This document shows, one piece after another, positions 10,601 through 16,600 of a stretch of DNA of 24,506 nucleotides (positions are counted from its first letter, which is position 1; each line of letters starts with the position of its first letter). Origin of the DNA: Symbiodinium natans. Taxonomy: Eukaryota > Sar > Dinophyceae > Suessiales > Symbiodiniaceae. The notes below the pieces were generated by a model. It did no database searches. It had not been told where the DNA came from and saw nothing but the letters and a program-made list of their open reading frames with translations. The stretch covers positions 710,001-734,506 of the forward strand of contig CAJNDS010001924.1 in the NCBI GenBank assembly GCA_905221605.1, given 5' to 3'. Made by a program: the position numbers and the translations under genes.

Positions 10601-13600
10601 ACCCCGGGTCACTCCCATGGCTTTCCCCAACCTCCCAAACCGCCAAACTCTGCCCGTCCTGGAACCCTGGACCTAAAGCTAAGGCAAACTATGCAATTCC
10701 ATGGGATCCCCATCATTAGCTTCATCACCTTCGTCGTGCGCAGCAGGATGCACAGGCGAAGCTATCCCAAACCCCGAAGGTCAAAAACTCAACTCAACCC
10801 GGCCCCGGAACTGTGGTTACTGTGTGAATCGACAGCTGTTGCCTTGCTCTTCGTGTGGTGCTGCCAGGCACCTGCGTTGTGGGTTCTGATGGGCTGGTAT
10901 CTGGGGTGCCGGGCTACTGCAAGGCCACTTCGTTTTAAACAGGCGCCATCCGTTTGCTCAGTGCTGCGCTTCGTGCTCCTATTGCCGTCGGGCCGCTTCA
11001 CTGAAATGGGAATGGAGCCGGTCTACGAACTGGAATCCCTAATACCTCAAGGGCCTCACAGACCAAGTGCCGCGTCGAGAGGGGCAGTGCTGGGCGGTTG
11101 CCTGGGCACCACCGCCGGGCAAGGCAGTCAGGCTTCGTAGAGTTTGCACCCAGGCTGTTCAGGGAACATTCACGATGCGATCTTTGACCTTTCTTGTTCA
11201 CACAACCACGAATCCATGAAAACCAACCCCGCCCCTGAAGCGGCCCCAGCGCCTAGCGAGTTGACCAAAAGGGGATCCCGCAAGTGATCGCCCAGCTCCT
11301 CCTGCATCGGAGTTCAAGGGCTTGCAGAAGCTGCTCAGGTGCAGGGACATGGAACAGAGATTTGTTGAGTGCTGTGGGCTTGGTGCTTGACACTTGGCAC
11401 TGCTGCTTCTTCTTGCCACCAAGGACGTACAGCTGAAGTAAGACCCTCCTCGCTACCAAGTCCTTGTTCTGCGAAGCTCTTCGGAGCAAAGCGCTAGGGT
11501 CTGTAAGGCTTTAGGAACAACAAGAGCCCCCACATTGAGGCTGAGGAAGGGTTCTAACCATGACAGGAGGGCGTGAAGCGGTAGGCACGACAAAGAAACG
11601 AAGCTTGGAGGCTCTTTCAGATCACTGCAATGGGCCTCTCAAACGAAGTGCCCGAAAGAAACCTTGAGAATCCATTCCAACACTCTACCACAACAGTGAG
11701 GCATCAGAAAACCTAGCCGCCCCGTCCAAAAGCCTAACCCCTAAATCCCTAATCCCTAAATCCCTAAACCCTAAACCCTAAACCCTAAACCCGCAAAGCC
11801 GGGGCGCTTCCGTGCCTCCACCCACTGCGGCGAGGCATCCGTGCAGACCACGGTCCTCGGGAGGAGGCCCTCAATCACGCCCAGGGCTTCTTTGAAGGCA
11901 ACTGTGGGCTGTTCGGCTTTTCAGGCAAGCTCTTTTCGTGGCACCACGGGTCATTGCACCACCAGGACATCCAGTCATCCAGAGCTTGCAAGAACCAGCT
12001 CTCCTAGACCCCTCATATGCCTTATCCCAGGAACGCGCACCCTCGACTAAACCCCAAATCTCCAGCCCATACCAACCACAACAACCGCAGCCCAATCACC
12101 CTTCAAAGCTCAAGCGTCCCTCCATAGGAACAAATCTTTCTTTGAGACCCTAAACCCTAAACCCTAAACCCTAAACCCTAAACCCTAAACACTAAACCCT
12201 AAACCCTAAACCCTAAACCCTAAACCCTAAACCCTAAACCCTAAACCCTAAACCCTAAACCCTAAACCCTAAACCCTAAACCCTAAACCCTAAACCCTAA
12301 ACCCTAAACCCTAAACCCTAAACCCTAAACCCTACATGGCGAAATCAAGCGTCTGCGGTTGGCTTGTGCTCAGGGCACGCAGCAGCCCTCGGCTCAAGTT
12401 TCACGGCTCAGGGTTTGGAGGGGCGGGGCATCTGGGCTTGCAGGGAGGGCGAAAGGGTCTGAGAGGAGGGGCGAAGGTACACGGAAGTTGTAAGAGGAAA
12501 ACCCTATGCGCTCCTTCGTCTGGTGCCCTGGTTTGAATCTTAAGGTCTGCTCGGAAAAACCCCCCGGAAAGTCCTCAGAAAAGCCCCCGGAGAGTCTGGC
12601 ACAAAGCCCTGGTTCTTAGTAGGGAATGAGGGAATGAGAGCCCTACATAATCCCTTAAAGGGTATACAGGGCCCTCATTCCCTCATTCCCTACTCAGAAC
12701 CAGCCAGATAAAGCCCCAGGTGGAGAGCTTCACCCTTGCAGGCCACTCCCAAGCATGAACCGCGGGGCCTTGCAGCTCTTTGCTGCGGGGCCGCGACTTG
12801 AGCCTCAGTTGGCTTTGTGGGGCGAATGGTCCTGGGTTACTCAACTGCTCCTAGCGCGTTCTCAGCGGGATCCTGGCCGGTAGCAAAGTTGTGACACAAC
12901 TTTGCTAACAATGGACACACGTTGCCACGGCTCAGAACGGGCTTTCGCATAGCTTGCGAAGGGCTTGCGCGCTGTGTCGGTCCGGAAACTCCCAATCAAG
13001 AGCACGCTCGCAACTTGACTACGTTCGCCCTGTCGCCTCGCCCACGTGCACTTGCACGCGCTGCAGGGTTTTCAGGAAGTTCTGAGCCTAGACATCCAAA
13101 ACCCTCACGTCGCATCAAGTCTTGGGACCCAGGGAAAGCGCTTTCAGGAAGGCCGAAGCGCCAAGTGACGCCTGCGCATCATCCAGGACGATAGTGCGCA
13201 CCTAGCGCGTTCACAGGGCGCAGGGGTTCGTGGCGAAGGTTTCGGATCTTGGGCTTTGTTGGTTCAGTCAGGGCAGGGTTGAGGAGTCGGATTTTTTCCT
13301 CAGCTGTGGTTCCCTTCTGTTCCCATATTGTTGTGTTGGCAAAGTCACCTCACGCCCTAGCGTTCACGATCAACCCGATTGTTCCCCTGTAAGCCGTAAT
13401 TAAACAAAACCCACAGTAACTGCATGCTTGACCCAAAGAATTTGGACACGTGCAGGGATTGAGTTGGGACCTACGAGCCAGGGAGCCAGAGTTGGGGCTC
13501 AAGGTACCAAAAACTTTTCAAACCCCAAGCTTGGCCCTTGTTCCCTACAAAGGGCCCATGCTCGGAGGCTAGTGCGTGAGAACTGGGAAGTAGCGTGAAG

Positions 13601-16600
13601 GGTTTAGGGTTTAGGGTTTGGGGTTTAGGGTTTAGGGTTTAGGGTTTGGGGTTTGGGGTTTAGGGTTTGAGGTTTAGGGTTTAGGTTTAGGGTTTAGGGT
13701 TTAGGGTTTAGGATTTAGGGTTTAGGGTTTAGGGTTTAGGGTTTAGGGTTTAGGGTTTAGGGTTTAGGGTTTAGGGTTTCTAGCTTAGGGTTTATAGTTT
13801 AGGGTTAATAGTCACACATAGCAGACATCGCGCTTCTACACCTTCGGGCGAAGGTCCCTAAGTAAAGCACGAAACCGAAGACATCCTGGCGCCCATGGAG
13901 CCTTCGTGGCATTCATGCCATCGGCATCTGCCAAGTCCTGGAGGCGGCTTGATTCTGCGTTTCGCTTGCTACCGGGGACGTTTTGGTGCTCGGAGCAGCA
14001 GGAAACACAAGCCTTATGATGCGCAGTTCTCACGGCCCAGCAGTGGAGTGGAAGAAACGTCGCAAACAACAGGGGTAGTCCACTGCCCAGCCAAGGTCAG
14101 ACCCGAAGCTGCAGAACCTAAAGCCACCAAGGTGCCCTTGAAATCGGCCAAACAGCACAGTCCAGACATGTATCTATAGGGGATAGGATTAGGGGGACCC
14201 TTGGGGATATAGACCCTCTGAATAAGGTCCCTGTTTAAGAGAGCCAGAAGAGGGTTAAGAAGGAGTTCCCTTTTGAGGGTCCCCCTTATCCTACCGAGGA
14301 ATCTGCTCTCTGCCATCCGGATTGAGGACTCGTTCTAGGACCTGGGGTTTCCCACACTCCTCTTTGCTTAAGAACCCCCCAAAAATAAATAACAATAATC
14401 CCTATATTACCCTTATAAGGCAGAATATCTTTATTTTTTATGCGGGGGTTCTTAGGCAATTGGTAGATGTCCCCCAAAATAGGGGTATCCCTTGTATGCC
14501 CCAAATAGAATAAAATCCCCTAAGGGTACCACTACCCACATGCTCCCACGCTGCTTTCACCAAAGCCCTGGCACCCGCAGTTGCGAGACCGTGGCCACGA
14601 CAAGGTGAGCGCCGCGGCGGAGCAGCGCCTGATTTGAAGGGCATTTTGGGGGTTTAGGGTTTAGGGTTTAGGGTTTAGGGTTTAGGGTTTAGGGTTTAGG
14701 GTTTAGGGTTTAGGGGTTTAGGGTTTAGGGTGTTGGGAATTGTTCGGAGTATTTAGAGCATGCTGCTGGCTCATTTTTGAGAAGCTGCTCTCTACTTCGT
14801 TCCTTTTTATCTGCTAGGTAGTTGTCAAACGAAGCATGCCTCTAGAAATGTTGTAACCGTTGCAAATATGTATTTTCAAGGCTGAAGGGCTCACCGGCAG
14901 TCTCAGCTTACTTCAAATTTCAAGGGTGGGGATGGCACTTCGGGTGTAGGCGCATTGGGGGTTCAGAAAGTATCATCTCAGGCTCTCTGTTGCGCGGGCG
15001 GCTGACACAGCAGGAACCGCCATGACTGCCGGGATTGGTACCCCGGCGCAGATTGGCGTTCCCCAAAGACGTGGGCGAGTGCCCGGCATGGGCTTCACAC
15101 ACCCGCAACCAGTCCCCCAAGTCAAACCTGGAGCAAGCGATTGCCGCACACCGGTTCCAAGCAACGGCAGACCTCCAAACCGGCGCAGGCTACAGTAGCA
15201 AGTAGCATCCCACAAGGACTCCAGCCGGCCCCACACCAGGCGCAAGCCAATGTCCCACACAGGCTTCAAGTCAAACACAGCACGAGCTCATGAGCAGCTG
15301 CCCTCAAACAAACCCGGTGAAGGCTCGTGTTAACCAGGTCACGGCACCAGCTGGAGTCAAATCCGGCGACCGGCTGCCCCAAGCTTCAGTCAGCAACTCA
15401 AACGCCGCGCACGGGCCAATGTTCCGCAGGTGTCAGGCGCAGCTCACCGGGTCCGGGCTACCTCACGTCTGTGCAGGCCTTTCAAGCAGCAGCTGGCCAG
15501 CTGGCCTCAAACCCGTCACAGAGGAGTGTGTCCCAAATCACGTCACCAGCTGGCATCAAATCTGGCGCGGCTTGTGTCCCACACAGCCTTTAGGCACCAA
15601 CTGGCCTCCTCAAAGCTGCAGGAGCCTATGCTTGTAACCCTAACACACACCCACACATCCCAAACCAAATACATCCTCGTTCCCGACTACTCCAACCAGG
15701 AATGCCGCAAGGTGTCGCGCTGCGCTGCCAGTGCTTCGCTGCCGCCTTGCAAAGCCCAATAAAGCCACAATAGCCTCATAACATCTAAGGCCATATGACG
15801 GACTGTTCACCGCTTGGGGCTCCCAAGTTCGTACCAACTCGAGTGGGCACTGGTCAAGCTTTCAGGGCTGTGGCACTCGATCCGCCTTCCTCACGTAGGA
15901 TGATCGTGCGCAAGGACCACTTGCCTTGAGAGGCGATTCAGCCGGCCTAGCTTGATGACCTTCTTAGACACGTTTCCAAGGGGTGTCCGAAGCAATTCAT
16001 ATGAATTACACGTATTGGACAAGGGATTGCACCACCCTGCAGGCATAACCCGGTCGCATGGCTCCTTTTTTTCGACCTTCCAGAGCAAAGCTTCAAGGCT
16101 TGTGGCCTGTGGGGTTTCAGACGGCACCTCCACAGCCCCTCATATCTGATCCACCGCAAGTTTAGCAGCCAGGCGGGCTTCTGTCCAAATTAGGACCGTG
16201 GCCAGTTGCATTGAAACAGCCGTTTGTGAAAGGACGATATGCCTGTTGCAGCATTCGGCCAGACGAAAAATGAGTTTCCACTCCCTTCTCAACAGCCCCT
16301 CTTGCAGAACTGGAACAAAAACCGTTCTTTGCGACTAGTGGTCTCATGTTGGGAGCACCACACTGCAGACCACATGACCTTGCTTGGACAAAGGCGCTAT
16401 TGGCAGGAGGGCTTTTTCTGATTTTTTTTTGGGGGGGGAGGAACCGCAGGTTTAAAATCGGATGAACTTACAGGGCTCACAACCCCTCAATACATGCAAC
16501 AGAGGTTGCCGAGAGGCGCAGGGAGTTTGCCAGGACGTAAACTTTCTCCTCAGCTGAGAGGATATGATGTGGACTGGTTCCTCCATGACTGCAACCGCTG

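Noticed and set aside
10691-11140. 149-codon plus frame with hydrophobic and Cys-rich parts
   Set aside because: No complete metal site or recognisable domain. The segment is within a predicted minus-strand intron.
12335-12365. Minus-strand QPQTLDFA as motif III of the helicase
   Set aside because: Resemblance to QTLLFSAT is partial and its acceptor is unclear. It is mentioned as a rival to the segment at 13508-13582 but not called.
14732-14815. Minus-strand open segment QLLKNEPAACSKYSEQFP upstream of block K as an exon
   Set aside because: It lacks a clear donor and no helicase motif is present, although its position between Ia and Ib would suit one.
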